12,578 bases of DNA from JAJBWD01 sp041821285 (GCA_041821285.1 JBGUER010000090.1:1-12578); one strand, 5' to 3'; shown: positions 1-6,504, counted from the first letter of the stretch. Numbers and translations are program-made. Notes: generated by a model from the sequence alone, not told the origin.

Positions 1-1223
1 CCTCCGTTGTTGTAAAGAAATTTAACATGTTTTTGCAATCTTTCACTTATTTTAAAATTATGAGATAATCGCCTTATTAGTATTTCTTCTTGTTCAGTTA
101 AAGCATAAGGATTGTTTTTGTCTATAGTTGGAAAATTTACATCAGTTAATTTGTAAATTTTACCATCTATATCTATGGATTTATCGTCATAATTTATTCT
201 ATGAAGTAGTTTTCTATTTTCCATATCAAATTCTGGATGTTTTTTTATAATTGCTCCTTCTAGTTTAAACTGAATTATAGATATGGCTTTATGCATTTTT
301 GCTATTAAAGATATATCTATTTTGTTTATTTCTCCATTGGTTTGGAGTGGAATGAAATTAGAACAATTATCGTTTTTGTAGGTTTCGATAGAAAAAGTTG
401 CTAAAGGAAGAAGGTTTATTCCATAACCTTCTTCTACCGTAAATAAATTTCCGTACTTTAATGCTATTCGTAGCGCATTTGCTACTAATGCATAGGAACC
501 TGAGGCTGCTCCCATCCATAATATATCATGATTTCCCCATTCTATATCAATGGAATGGAAATTCATGAGTTTATCCATTATAATTTCTGCACCTGGTCCT
601 CGGTCATATATATCTCCTACTATATGAAGTCTATCAATAGCTAATTGTTGTATTACGTTACAAATAGATATAATAAATTTATCAGCTAATTTTATTTCGA
701 TTATGGTGTTTATTATTCCATTATAATAGGCTTCTTTGTTTTCGTAATTACCTTGTTCATGAAGTAATTCTTCTATTATATAAGAAAAATCTTTTGGAAG
801 AGATTTTCTTACTTTAGATCGGGTATATTTTGAGGAAATAGTTTTTAATAATTCTACTAGTCTATATAGAGTTAGTTTGTACCAATCATCTAGATTGTTT
901 TCTTGTAATTTTATCTTTTCTAATTTTTCTTCTGGGTAGTATATTAATGTAGCAAGAGATTCTTTGCCTTTTACGCTTATAGTATTTTTAAATGTGTCTT
1001 CTATTTTCCTTTTTATTACTCCTGAAGCGTTATTTATAATATGAGTAAAAGATTCATACTCACCATGAATATCGCTAATATAGTGTTCAGTTCCTTTAGG
1101 CAGATTTAGTATAGCTTGTAAGTTTATTATTTCTGTAGAAGCAGAAGTTATTGTTGGAAAATTTTTAGCAAGTAATTTTAGGTATCGAAGATCTTCATGG
1201 CATTTTTTATTCATGGATAACAT
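1..1223 (-). CDS. fbp: Fructose-1,6-bisphosphatase class III, C-terminus cut by window edge
   Basis: Cytoplasmic gluconeogenic enzyme that hydrolyses fructose-1,6-bisphosphate to fructose-6-phosphate and phosphate. My translation of the minus strand gives 407 codons of a family usually about 650-670 residues long, so the last third lies beyond base 1. It reads closely like B. subtilis Fbp: NLQAILNLPKGTEHYISD near residues 34-51, then the calcineurin-like metallophosphatase motifs SDIHGE (50-55), GDIYDRG (203-209) and WGNHD (229-233), which supply the metal ligands. I chose ATG at 1223 because a strong GGGGGGA ribosome site (1239-1233) sits ten bases upstream. A second in-frame ATG at 1214 is possible. 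The N-terminus is about 20 residues shorter than in B. subtilis. The frame is intact throughout. It is divergent from ssb and looks like the first gene of its transcript. Family identification is secure. Confidence 0.95.
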   Translation of the reverse strand, partial: MLSMNKKCHEDLRYLKLLAKNFPTITSASTEIINLQAILNLPKGTEHYISDIHGEYESFTHIINNASGVIKRKIEDTFKNTISVKGKESLATLIYYPEEKLEKIKLQENNLDDWYKLTLYRLVELLKTISSKYTRSKVRKSLPKDFSYIIEELLHEQGNYENKEAYYNGIINTIIEIKLADKFIISICNVIQQLAIDRLHIVGDIYDRGPGAEIIMDKLMNFHSIDIEWGNHDILWMGAASGSYALVANALRIALKYGNLFTVEEGYGINLLPLATFSIETYKNDNCSNFIPLQTNGEINKIDISLIAKMHKAISIIQFKLEGAIIKKHPEFDMENRKLLHRINYDDKSIDIDGKIYKLTDVNFPTIDKNNPYALTEQEEILIRRLSHNFKISERLQKHVKFLYNNG

Positions 1224-1262
1224 AATATCAAGTCCCCCCAATAAATTAATAACTTTAATTTT

Positions 1263-1271
1263 ATAATATCA
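1263..1271 (-). promoter_or_regulatory. Possible extended -10 promoter for fbp
   Basis: On the minus strand the sequence reads TGATATTAT, an extended -10 (TGn then TATTAT), about 40 bases upstream of the fbp start. No good -35 hexamer is visible. In a region this AT-rich a chance match is quite possible, so this is only a candidate. I see no convincing promoter for the divergent ssb in the same 124-base gap. Confidence 0.3.
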
Positions 1272-1347
1272 TATTTTTATTAAATATGTTTTAAATAAAA
1301 AATTTTGGGTAATAATTTAAATAGTTTATTATAGATGGAGGTATAAA

Positions 1348-1689
1348 ATGAATAAGATAGTTGTAGTGGGAAGAGTTACAAGAAATCCTGAACTAAAAAA
1401 ATTTGAGGATAGCGGAAAGGTACTTACAAAGATAACAATAGCTGTTGATAGACCTTTTAAAAATGAAAAAGGGGAAAGAGAAACAGACTTTATACCTGTA
1501 GTCCTTTGGGGTAGAAAAGCTGAGGTTATTTGTCAGTACCTAAAAAAAGGAGGGTTTATAAGTGTATCTGGAAGACTCCAAACTAGAAATTATGAGGATA
1601 AAAATGGAGTTAAAAAATATATAGCTGAAGTAGTAGGAGATGATTTTCAACTACTTGGAACAAGAAATAGAGAAGAAAATATAGTATAA
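1348..1689 (+). CDS. ssb: Short single-stranded DNA-binding protein (SsbB-like, no acidic tail)
   Basis: Protein of 113 residues consisting of one OB fold that binds single-stranded DNA. Family hallmarks are the start MNKIVVVGRVTRNPEL, the strand around F48-W54 (TDFIPVVLWG) and the SGRLQTRNYEDKNG strand-turn (74-87). The protein ends ...RNREENIV soon after the OB fold. It therefore lacks both the Gly/Gln-rich linker and the acidic DDDIPF-type tip through which the main replicative SSB recruits partner proteins. In length and layout it resembles B. subtilis SsbB (113 residues, competence-linked), rather than the SsbA encoded between rpsF and rpsR. A GGAGG site lies six bases before the ATG. 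It is monocistronic and closed by a hairpin terminator. The SSB family is certain. A DNA-uptake or accessory role is inference only, because no competence gene is nearby. Confidence 0.93.
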   Translation: MNKIVVVGRVTRNPELKKFEDSGKVLTKITIAVDRPFKNEKGERETDFIPVVLWGRKAEVICQYLKKGGFISVSGRLQTRNYEDKNGVKKYIAEVVGDDFQLLGTRNREENIV

Positions 1690-1696
1690 ATATTAT

Positions 1697-1732
1697 AAAA
1701 CAAGGTGAATAAACTAAGTTCACCTTGTTTTT
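1697..1732. terminator. Bidirectional rho-independent terminator between ssb and the flavoprotein gene
   Basis: A perfect 13-base inverted repeat, AAAACAAGGTGAA (1697-1709) against TTCACCTTGTTTT (1719-1731), with a nine-base loop. T's follow on the plus strand and a T-rich run follows on the minus strand. The two genes converge here (ssb stop 1689, flavoprotein stop 1746), so one hairpin can end both transcripts. Confidence 0.9.
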
Positions 1733-1745
1733 ATGTTTTTTATAT

Positions 1746-2918
1746 TTATTTAAAAATAGATGCTACTTCTTCTTTATTAATCGCTTTTTTTATTCCGGAG
1801 ATTAATTTAACGGATTTTTTAGTATCTCCTATTAATATAGCACCTTTTAAAATGTTATCTTTAAAGAAACATTTTTTTATTATATTATTTTCTAGGATGC
1901 TTAAATCAAGAATATCTTTTTCTTCATATTGGCTGCAAACATCTCCTATAGAAAATATTGAAGTGTCTAACCCATTAAAAACAGAAGATAAAGTAAATCC
2001 TTTAAAATATGTTTCTTCTCCTAAAATATTATTTCCTGCTATTTTACCCATTTCCATAGCAGCTGTCCAATTACCATAAACTATATTATTAAATTCAGCT
2101 ACGTCACCACAGGCATAAACATCTGAAATGGAAGTTTCCATTTTATCATTAACTAGTATTCCTCTATTACATTCAATAGTGGTTCCTTTTGTTATGTTAA
2201 TGTTTGACCTTATTCCTATACTAAACAGTAGTAGATCACATTCTAGTTCTTCATTATTTTCTAATATAACTGATTTTACCTCTTCATTTCCATTGATTTG
2301 CTTTATACTTGTGCCACAAAGTACTTTTATTCCTGAGTTTTGTATTATATTAAAAAACGTTTTAGAACTTTCAGTATCTAGTTGTCTAGGAAGAAGAATT
2401 TCACTTTTTTCTATTACTGTTACATCTAATCCTTTTTTTATCATAGAAACTGCTGCTTCTAGACCTAAGAGACCGCCGCCTACTATTATGGCTTTTTTTG
2501 AATTTGTCATATAGTTTTTTATTGTTTCAGCATCTTGTTTTGTTCTTAAAGCTAATACGGATTTTTTTTCTACTCCAGGTATAGGAGGAATAAAATTGCT
2601 AGCTCCATTTGCTAAAATAAGTTTGTCAAAATAAATTTTATCATCATTTAATTCAACATATTTTTCATTTGTGTTAATTTTAGAAATTTTTTTATCAGTA
2701 ATAATATCTATTTTATTATCAACATACCAGTTTCTATCTTTTATTAGATAGTCTTTATTCTCATTTAAAGCTAAATAGTTTGAAAGTTGTGGTCTATAAT
2801 AAGCAGGAATAGATTCTTTTGTTATTATAGTTATACTTTTTTCTACATTTTTTTTCCTTATGGTTGAGGCTGCATAAAAACCTGCTGGACCGCCACCAAG
2901 TATTAATATATCTGGCAT
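1746..2918 (-). CDS. FAD-dependent pyridine nucleotide oxidoreductase, NADH-rubredoxin-oxidoreductase-like
   Basis: A 390-residue flavoprotein of the pyridine nucleotide-disulfide oxidoreductase superfamily. The FAD Rossmann motif is GGGPAG (8-13), followed by YYRPQLSNYLA (40-50). The NAD(P)H-binding motif is VGGGLLGLEAA (146-156) and the second FAD contact is YACGDVAEF (268-276). There is no CxxxxC redox disulfide, so it is not a disulfide reductase. Layout and length resemble the clostridial NADH:rubredoxin oxidoreductase (about 379 residues), which passes NADH electrons to rubredoxin in oxygen and peroxide detoxification, and also the N-terminal part of nitrite reductase NirB. The true acceptor cannot be read from sequence, and no rubredoxin or flavodiiron gene is adjacent. 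ATG at 2918 is preceded by AGGAG seven bases away. It is a single-gene transcript with its own promoter, sharing its terminator with ssb. Confidence 0.85.
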   Translation of the reverse strand: MPDILILGGGPAGFYAASTIRKKNVEKSITIITKESIPAYYRPQLSNYLALNENKDYLIKDRNWYVDNKIDIITDKKISKINTNEKYVELNDDKIYFDKLILANGASNFIPPIPGVEKKSVLALRTKQDAETIKNYMTNSKKAIIVGGGLLGLEAAVSMIKKGLDVTVIEKSEILLPRQLDTESSKTFFNIIQNSGIKVLCGTSIKQINGNEEVKSVILENNEELECDLLLFSIGIRSNINITKGTTIECNRGILVNDKMETSISDVYACGDVAEFNNIVYGNWTAAMEMGKIAGNNILGEETYFKGFTLSSVFNGLDTSIFSIGDVCSQYEEKDILDLSILENNIIKKCFFKDNILKGAILIGDTKKSVKLISGIKKAINKEEVASIFK

Positions 2919-2943
2919 AGTATCACTCCTATCTTTATATAAT

Positions 2944-2972
2944 ATTATAAATTAGTTTTAAGATTAGTTCAA
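2944..2972 (-). promoter_or_regulatory. SigA-type promoter of the flavoprotein gene
   Basis: On the minus strand TTGAAC (2972-2967) is separated by 17 bases from a perfect TATAAT (2949-2944), about 26 bases upstream of the start codon. Transcription would begin near 2937, just ahead of the AGGAG site. Hexamers and spacing fit a vegetative promoter well. I see no clear operator. Confidence 0.7.
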
Positions 2973-3120
2973 TAAAATAAGGAATATTGTAAATAATTAT
3001 ACTATAAAGTAGATAAAAAAATATTGTTTCATTGTTTAAAACGACATAATAATAGAGTTTACTTTGATAGAATAGTTATGTTGGTTTAAATAAATAGTTT
3101 ATAAGGGATGGGGTAATATT

Positions 3121-3474
3121 ATGGTTATTGTTGAGGATATGAGAAAGACAGAACAGGTAGAAGAAATTATTTATAATTATAGTTACCATTTAATTAAAGA
3201 AAGTATGGAATTATATTCTAACGTAAAGATGGTGTATGTTCAGTCATATGGTATAGAAGTAGAAAGACAAGATAGTAAAGATGGCATAATTTTTAATATT
3301 GAAAGGAATTATATCGAAAATATTAGTCCTTATAGACATAAAGTCCAAAACTTAAATAAATTACTATGGAAAAATACAGTATCTCCTATTCATATTGTGG
3401 ATGTTATAGGTGAATATGTAGATGATTTTGCTTCGGATTATGATATTAAAGAGTTAGAAATAGCTATAAATTAA
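3121..3474 (+). CDS. Small conserved clostridial hypothetical protein (DUF6514-like)
   Basis: A 117-residue soluble protein with no signal peptide, membrane segment or catalytic motif that I recognise. It has a short acidic N-terminal helix region (VEDMRKTEQVEE), a central part with VQSYGIEVERQD (40-51) and FNIERNYIENISP (58-70), and a C-terminal helix block ending VIGEYVDDFASDYD. From memory this matches small proteins of unknown function common in Clostridium and grouped as DUF6514; I could not confirm that here. The start is ATG 3121 behind GGATGGGG (3106-3113). A second ATG at 3139 has a poorly spaced site. The gene stands alone between a divergent flavoprotein gene and a weak terminator, so context gives no functional clue. 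The 200 bases upstream (2919-3120) show no strong SigA promoter for it. Confidence 0.75.
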   Translation: MVIVEDMRKTEQVEEIIYNYSYHLIKESMELYSNVKMVYVQSYGIEVERQDSKDGIIFNIERNYIENISPYRHKVQNLNKLLWKNTVSPIHIVDVIGEYVDDFASDYDIKELEIAIN

Positions 3475-3488
3475 ATACATATAAACTA

Positions 3489-3530
3489 TAAACTTAGGAA
3501 ATTATATTTTGTTTTCTAAGTTTACTTTTT
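3489..3530 (+). terminator. Probable terminator after the small hypothetical gene
   Basis: TAAACTTAG (3489-3497) pairs with CTAAGTTTA (3516-3524), and an inner AAA/TTT can extend the stem past a bulge. CTTTTT follows at once. The stem is AT-rich and the loop long, so termination may be leaky towards acpS. Confidence 0.55.
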
Positions 3531-3578
3531 CCTTTCACCATTACCTATAAAAGTGTAAAATGTAAATGAGGTGAGATA

Positions 3579-3944
3579 ATGATTGTAGGAGTGGGAACAG
3601 ATATTATAGAAATAAAAAGAGTAGAAAAAGCTCTAAATGATAAATTTATAAAAACGTTATTTAATGAAGAAGAATATAGATATGAGGATAAATCATTAAG
3701 ATTGGAAAGTGTGGCTGGTAAATTTGCGGCGAAAGAATCAGTAGCTAAAGCTTTAGGAACTGGATTTAGAGGATTTTCATTTAAAGATATTATTATATTA
3801 AAAGATGATATTGGAAAACCTTACGTAAAGCTTATGAATAAGGCTAAAACAATAGCAGAAAGTTATGGAAATTATAAAATACATTTATCTATTTCCCATA
3901 GCAAAGAAAATGCAATAGCTTATGCAATTTTGGAGGTTTTATAA
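3579..3944 (+). CDS. acpS: Holo-[acyl-carrier-protein] synthase
   Basis: A cytoplasmic 4'-phosphopantetheinyl transferase of 121 residues. It moves the phosphopantetheine arm of coenzyme A onto the serine of apo-ACP and so activates fatty-acid synthesis. The AcpS signatures are complete: GVGTDIIEI (4-12) with the Mg-binding Asp8, GKFAAKESVAKALGTGF (47-63) with the second metal ligand Glu53, and HLSISHSKENAIAYA (102-116). Length is typical of the trimeric AcpS type. A GAGGTGAG site lies just before ATG 3579. Its stop overlaps the nnr start by one base (TAATG), so the two are translationally coupled. The acpS-nnr-alr-antitoxin-mazF order is a recurring Firmicute arrangement, which supports the assignments on both sides. 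I found no clear promoter upstream. Confidence 0.96.
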   Translation: MIVGVGTDIIEIKRVEKALNDKFIKTLFNEEEYRYEDKSLRLESVAGKFAAKESVAKALGTGFRGFSFKDIIILKDDIGKPYVKLMNKAKTIAESYGNYKIHLSISHSKENAIAYAILEVL

Positions 3945-5452
3945 TGAGATTTTCTAGTGTAGCTAGTATAGCTAGTATGGATAAATACTGTATTGACAAA
4001 ATAGGTATTGATGGGCTTGTTTTAATGGAAAATGCTGTAATAAATATATTGACTAGTATTAATGATGAATTTAATAGTTTTGCTATAGTTTGTGGAAGAG
4101 GAAATAATGGAGGAGATGGGTTTGCGTTAGCTAGACATCTTTTTAATAGAAATAAAAAGATAGATTTGTTTTTAATTGGTGATGAAAATAAATTATCAAG
4201 AGAGTGCAGGATAAATTATAATATAGTTAAAAATATGGGACTTAAAGTAAATGGTATAAAAAGTCAAGAAGATTTATATTTATTAGAAAATATAATAAAT
4301 AGTTCAGATTGCACTATAGATTGCATTTTTGGAACAGGTTTGTCAAGAAATGTGGAAGGTATATATAAGGAAACTATAGAAATAATTAATAATAAAGCAG
4401 CATACATATATGCTATAGATATTCCTTCAGGTTTAAATGGGGATACTGGACAAGCACTAAATGTATCTATAAAAGCTGATGAAACTATAACTCTTGGGTT
4501 ATATAAAATGGGTTTTTTAAATAATGAAGAGGAAAATTATACAGGCAAAGTTTGCGTTAGATCTATTGGGATGGTTGAAAGTGCCTTAGAAATGTTTAAA
4601 GAAAATAGATATATAGTTTCAGAAGATTATATAAAAGAGCATTTAAAGGAAAAAAATAATTATAGCAATAAAGGAGACTTTGGAAGAGTAGTTGTTATAG
4701 CAGGGAGCGACGGGTATTCTGGCGCTGCATATTTAACTACTATGGCTACAGTAAAAGGGGGAGCAGGTCTTACATCTTTATTAACTAATGAGGAGGTTAA
4801 ACTTGCTTTATCTATAAAACTTACAGAAGCTATGGTTATTTCTCTTCAGGATGTATATAGAAAAAACAAGCTAATTAAAAGTGCTAATGCAATAGCTATG
4901 GGGCCAGGTCTTGGAAATAACGAAGGTACATATGAAAGACTAATAGAGATTATTGAAAAAACAGATTGTCCTTTAGTTTTAGATGCAGATGCTTTAAATG
5001 TGCTTCAAGGAAGAGCTGATATTTTAAAAAGTGCTAGTAATAATATTATAATAACTCCGCATCCTTATGAAATGGCTAGGATATCTGGATATGATTTAAA
5101 ATATGTAAATAAAAACAGGATAAATATAGCTGAAAAATTTGCAAAGGATTATAAGGTGATCGTTGTTTTAAAAGGGCATAGGACTATTATTACTGATGGA
5201 AATTTTACTTATGTTAATTCAAGTGGAAATAGTAAGATGGCATCTGGAGGTATGGGAGATTCATTAACAGGATTTATTTTATCTTTTTTAGCTCAAGGTT
5301 ATAATGCAATAGATGCAGCGGTATTAGCAGTTTATTTTCATGGTGCTTGTGGAGATAAATTAGGTAAAACTATGGATTCTATTACAGCATCTATGATTGT
5401 TGATGAATTTCCTATTATTGTTAATGATATAAGGAATAAAAAATTAACTTAA
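3944..5452 (+). CDS. nnr: Bifunctional NAD(P)H-hydrate epimerase / ADP-dependent dehydratase
   Basis: A 502-residue metabolite-repair enzyme. The N-terminal domain (about 1-215, YjeF_N, NnrE) interconverts the R and S epimers of hydrated NAD(P)H. The C-terminal domain (about 225-500, ribokinase-like, NnrD) dehydrates the S form back to NAD(P)H with ADP. NnrE shows CGRGNNGGDGFALARHL (50-66), AIDIPSGLNGDTG (157-169) and KADETITLGLYKMGF (177-191). NnrD shows KGDFGRVVVIAGSDGYSGA (243-261), AMGPGLG (318-324), TPHPYEMARI (371-380) and the GGMGD loop (435-439) holding the catalytic Asp. A GGAGG site inside the acpS end, seven bases before ATG 3944, serves it. The frame is intact although the next gene, alr, has decayed, so loss stopped at the nnr stop codon. 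Confidence 0.95.
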   Translation: MRFSSVASIASMDKYCIDKIGIDGLVLMENAVINILTSINDEFNSFAIVCGRGNNGGDGFALARHLFNRNKKIDLFLIGDENKLSRECRINYNIVKNMGLKVNGIKSQEDLYLLENIINSSDCTIDCIFGTGLSRNVEGIYKETIEIINNKAAYIYAIDIPSGLNGDTGQALNVSIKADETITLGLYKMGFLNNEEENYTGKVCVRSIGMVESALEMFKENRYIVSEDYIKEHLKEKNNYSNKGDFGRVVVIAGSDGYSGAAYLTTMATVKGGAGLTSLLTNEEVKLALSIKLTEAMVISLQDVYRKNKLIKSANAIAMGPGLGNNEGTYERLIEIIEKTDCPLVLDADALNVLQGRADILKSASNNIIITPHPYEMARISGYDLKYVNKNRINIAEKFAKDYKVIVVLKGHRTIITDGNFTYVNSSGNSKMASGGMGDSLTGFILSFLAQGYNAIDAAVLAVYFHGACGDKLGKTMDSITASMIVDEFPIIVNDIRNKKLT

Positions 5453-5483
5453 GAATAATTATTATATATAATAGATATTAATA

Positions 5484-5784
5484 ATATTAATTTTGAATAT
5501 TAAAACTAATATTGTTCACATAAAAAATCTTCTTAAAGGGTATCCTATAGGTTATGGAAGTATATATGTGGACCAATGTAGTATAGATGTTATGAATATA
5601 GAAGTGTAAAGATTGTGATGAAGTAATTTTGTTAGGAAAGGAGAGTGGTTTGAAATGTGATGCAGAAGATATTGCTAAAGATATTGGAAGTATAAGTCAC
5701 CAAATATTAACCATGATAGGCAAAAGGATACCTAATGTCTATATAAAGGATGGAAATGTAGCAAAATTTAGAAATTGTGTTTGA
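5484..5784 (+). pseudogene. alr: Remnant of alanine racemase (C-terminal part only, frameshifted)
   Basis: This gap holds no intact gene, but three frames together spell the end of an alanine racemase. From about 5496 one frame reads NIKTNIVHIKNLLKGYPIGYG, then SIYVDQCSIDVMNIEV and a stop at 5607. Alr proteins have an LK...IVHVK...VSYGRTY segment and later a CMDQ.MIDVT segment, so roughly 50-60 codons between them appear to be deleted in frame. A second frame from 5606 gives VKI, the start of VKIGDEV. A third from 5617 gives DEVILLGKESGLKCDAEDIA and, after a few residues, HQILTMIGKRIPNVYIKDG, ending at TGA 5782-5784. That matches the Alr C-terminal DEVVL...IAKWLGTI..EI...I..RVPRVY pattern. 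The whole PLP barrel, including the catalytic lysine region, is absent. The position between nnr and the antitoxin is where Firmicutes often carry alr. Confidence 0.85.
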
Positions 5785-5814
5785 TATTACATAGAATAAA
5801 ATTGAGTAACTGCT

Positions 5815-5842
5815 TTGACATAGTATTATTTTGAGATATAAT
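5815..5842 (+). promoter_or_regulatory. Consensus SigA promoter of the antitoxin-mazF pair
   Basis: Perfect TTGACA (5815-5820), a 16-base spacer and perfect TATAAT (5837-5842). Transcription should start near 5849, giving a leader of about 34 bases with AGGAGG at 5869-5874, eight bases before the antitoxin ATG. It starts only 31 bases after the end of the alr remnant, so the toxin-antitoxin pair does not depend on the nnr transcript. No obvious palindromic operator overlaps it. Confidence 0.85.
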
Positions 5843-5882
5843 AATCTTATACATATACTCACACCCGTAGGAGGATTATATT

Positions 5883-6188
5883 ATGTCATTGAATAAAAAA
5901 TTTATGATGTACCTCAAATTAGAAAAAATAAAAAATTTAAAAAAAATAAATGAAAAAAATGGTGAATTTATTTGCCATGGCATAATAATATATTATAAAG
6001 GGCAAAAAACTAAAAATAATCAAGAATTAGAAAATGGCTATAGAGAAATGGCTAAGATTAATCTTAGATTAAGTGAGGAAGGAAATGATTTTGCTCTTGA
6101 TACTTTAAAAGAATATGAAATGATGCTTTCGGAGTGTGATATGCCAGATGATAGGGATAGTGAGAAGAGGAGATATTTTTTATGCTGA
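5883..6188 (+). CDS. MazE/EndoAI-type antitoxin with a divergent ribbon-helix-helix domain
   Basis: A 101-residue cognate antitoxin of the MazF toxin that follows. The toxin-binding half is clear: ENGYREMAKINLRLSEEG (50-67) parallels GYMEMAKINLNISSEA of B. subtilis EndoAI. The N-terminal half should be a ribbon-helix-helix DNA-binding domain. It aligns only loosely (KKFMMYLKLEKI..., NGEFICHGIIIYY), is about five residues shorter than EndoAI over the same span, has lost the SLP turn and has NGEF where NRSEF is usual. A very strong AGGAGG site precedes ATG 5883. The last 14 codons overlap the mazF start by 41 bases, which couples translation. Antitoxin identity rests on the C-terminal motif plus position. 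Whether the N-terminal half still binds DNA is uncertain. Confidence 0.82.
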   Translation: MSLNKKFMMYLKLEKIKNLKKINEKNGEFICHGIIIYYKGQKTKNNQELENGYREMAKINLRLSEEGNDFALDTLKEYEMMLSECDMPDDRDSEKRRYFLC

Positions 6189-6498
6189 TTTAAGTCCTGT
6201 GGTAGGTTCTGAACAAGGGGGAATAAGACCGGTTATTATTGTTCAAAATGATATTGGAAATAAGCATAGTCCCACAGTGATTGTAGCAGCTATTACGTCT
6301 CAGATAAATAAAGCAAAATTGCCAACACATGTAGAAGTATCTTCTGAGGAATATGGACTTAATAAGGATTCTGTAGTTTTACTTGAGCAGATAAGAACTT
6401 TAGATAAAAAAAGACTTAAGGAAAAGATAGGCCATATGATTGAAAGAGATATAAAAAAGGTTGACGAAGCGCTTTTAATAAGTTTAGGATTGAGTTAA
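6148..6498 (+). CDS. mazF: MazF/EndoA family mRNA interferase toxin
   Basis: A sequence-specific endoribonuclease of the PemK/MazF family. It cleaves single-stranded mRNA (UACAU in the B. subtilis relative) and is held inactive by the antitoxin just upstream. With ATG 6148 the protein has 116 residues, the length of B. subtilis EndoA. It keeps the core RRGDIFYADLSPVVGSEQGG (6-25), the catalytic Arg27 in GGIRP and Thr50 in VAAITSQ, and the conserved KLPTHVE and DSVVLLEQIRT segments. An earlier in-frame GTG at 6136 has no usable ribosome site; GGAG (6131-6134) fits ATG 6148 loosely, and coupling with the overlapping antitoxin probably drives initiation. The gene is intact, with no stop or active-site change, and is closed by a strong terminator. 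Confidence 0.95.
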   Translation: MIGIVRRGDIFYADLSPVVGSEQGGIRPVIIVQNDIGNKHSPTVIVAAITSQINKAKLPTHVEVSSEEYGLNKDSVVLLEQIRTLDKKRLKEKIGHMIERDIKKVDEALLISLGLS

Positions 6499-6504
6499 CA
6501 TGAT

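Noticed and set aside
1305..1332. TTGGGT and TATTAT as a promoter for ssb
   Set aside because: The spacing is 16 bases, but transcription would begin inside the ribosome site at about 1339, leaving no usable leader.
1705..2514. Two open frames on the plus strand (1705-2079 and 2128-2514) that could encode 124- and 128-residue proteins
   Set aside because: They lie antisense to the well-supported flavoprotein gene, resemble no family, lack ribosome sites, and the first begins inside the terminator hairpin.
3034..3051. Possible Spo0A-like box or sporulation sigma promoter (AAAACGACATAATAA) upstream of the small hypothetical gene
   Set aside because: The reverse strand gives TGTCGTT, only five of seven matches to TGTCGAA, and CATAATA has no matching -35 element at the right distance.
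3521..3561. Candidate promoter for acpS (TTACTT or TTTCAC with TATAAA or TAAAAT)
   Set aside because: The -35 matches are poor at every acceptable spacing; in such AT-rich DNA these hexamers are expected by chance. acpS may be served by leaky read-through.
5455..5515. Repeated AATATTA motifs and AT palindromes after nnr
   Set aside because: They are imperfect and low in complexity, with no T-tract or stable hairpin, and do not look like a terminator, attachment site or CRISPR-type repeat.
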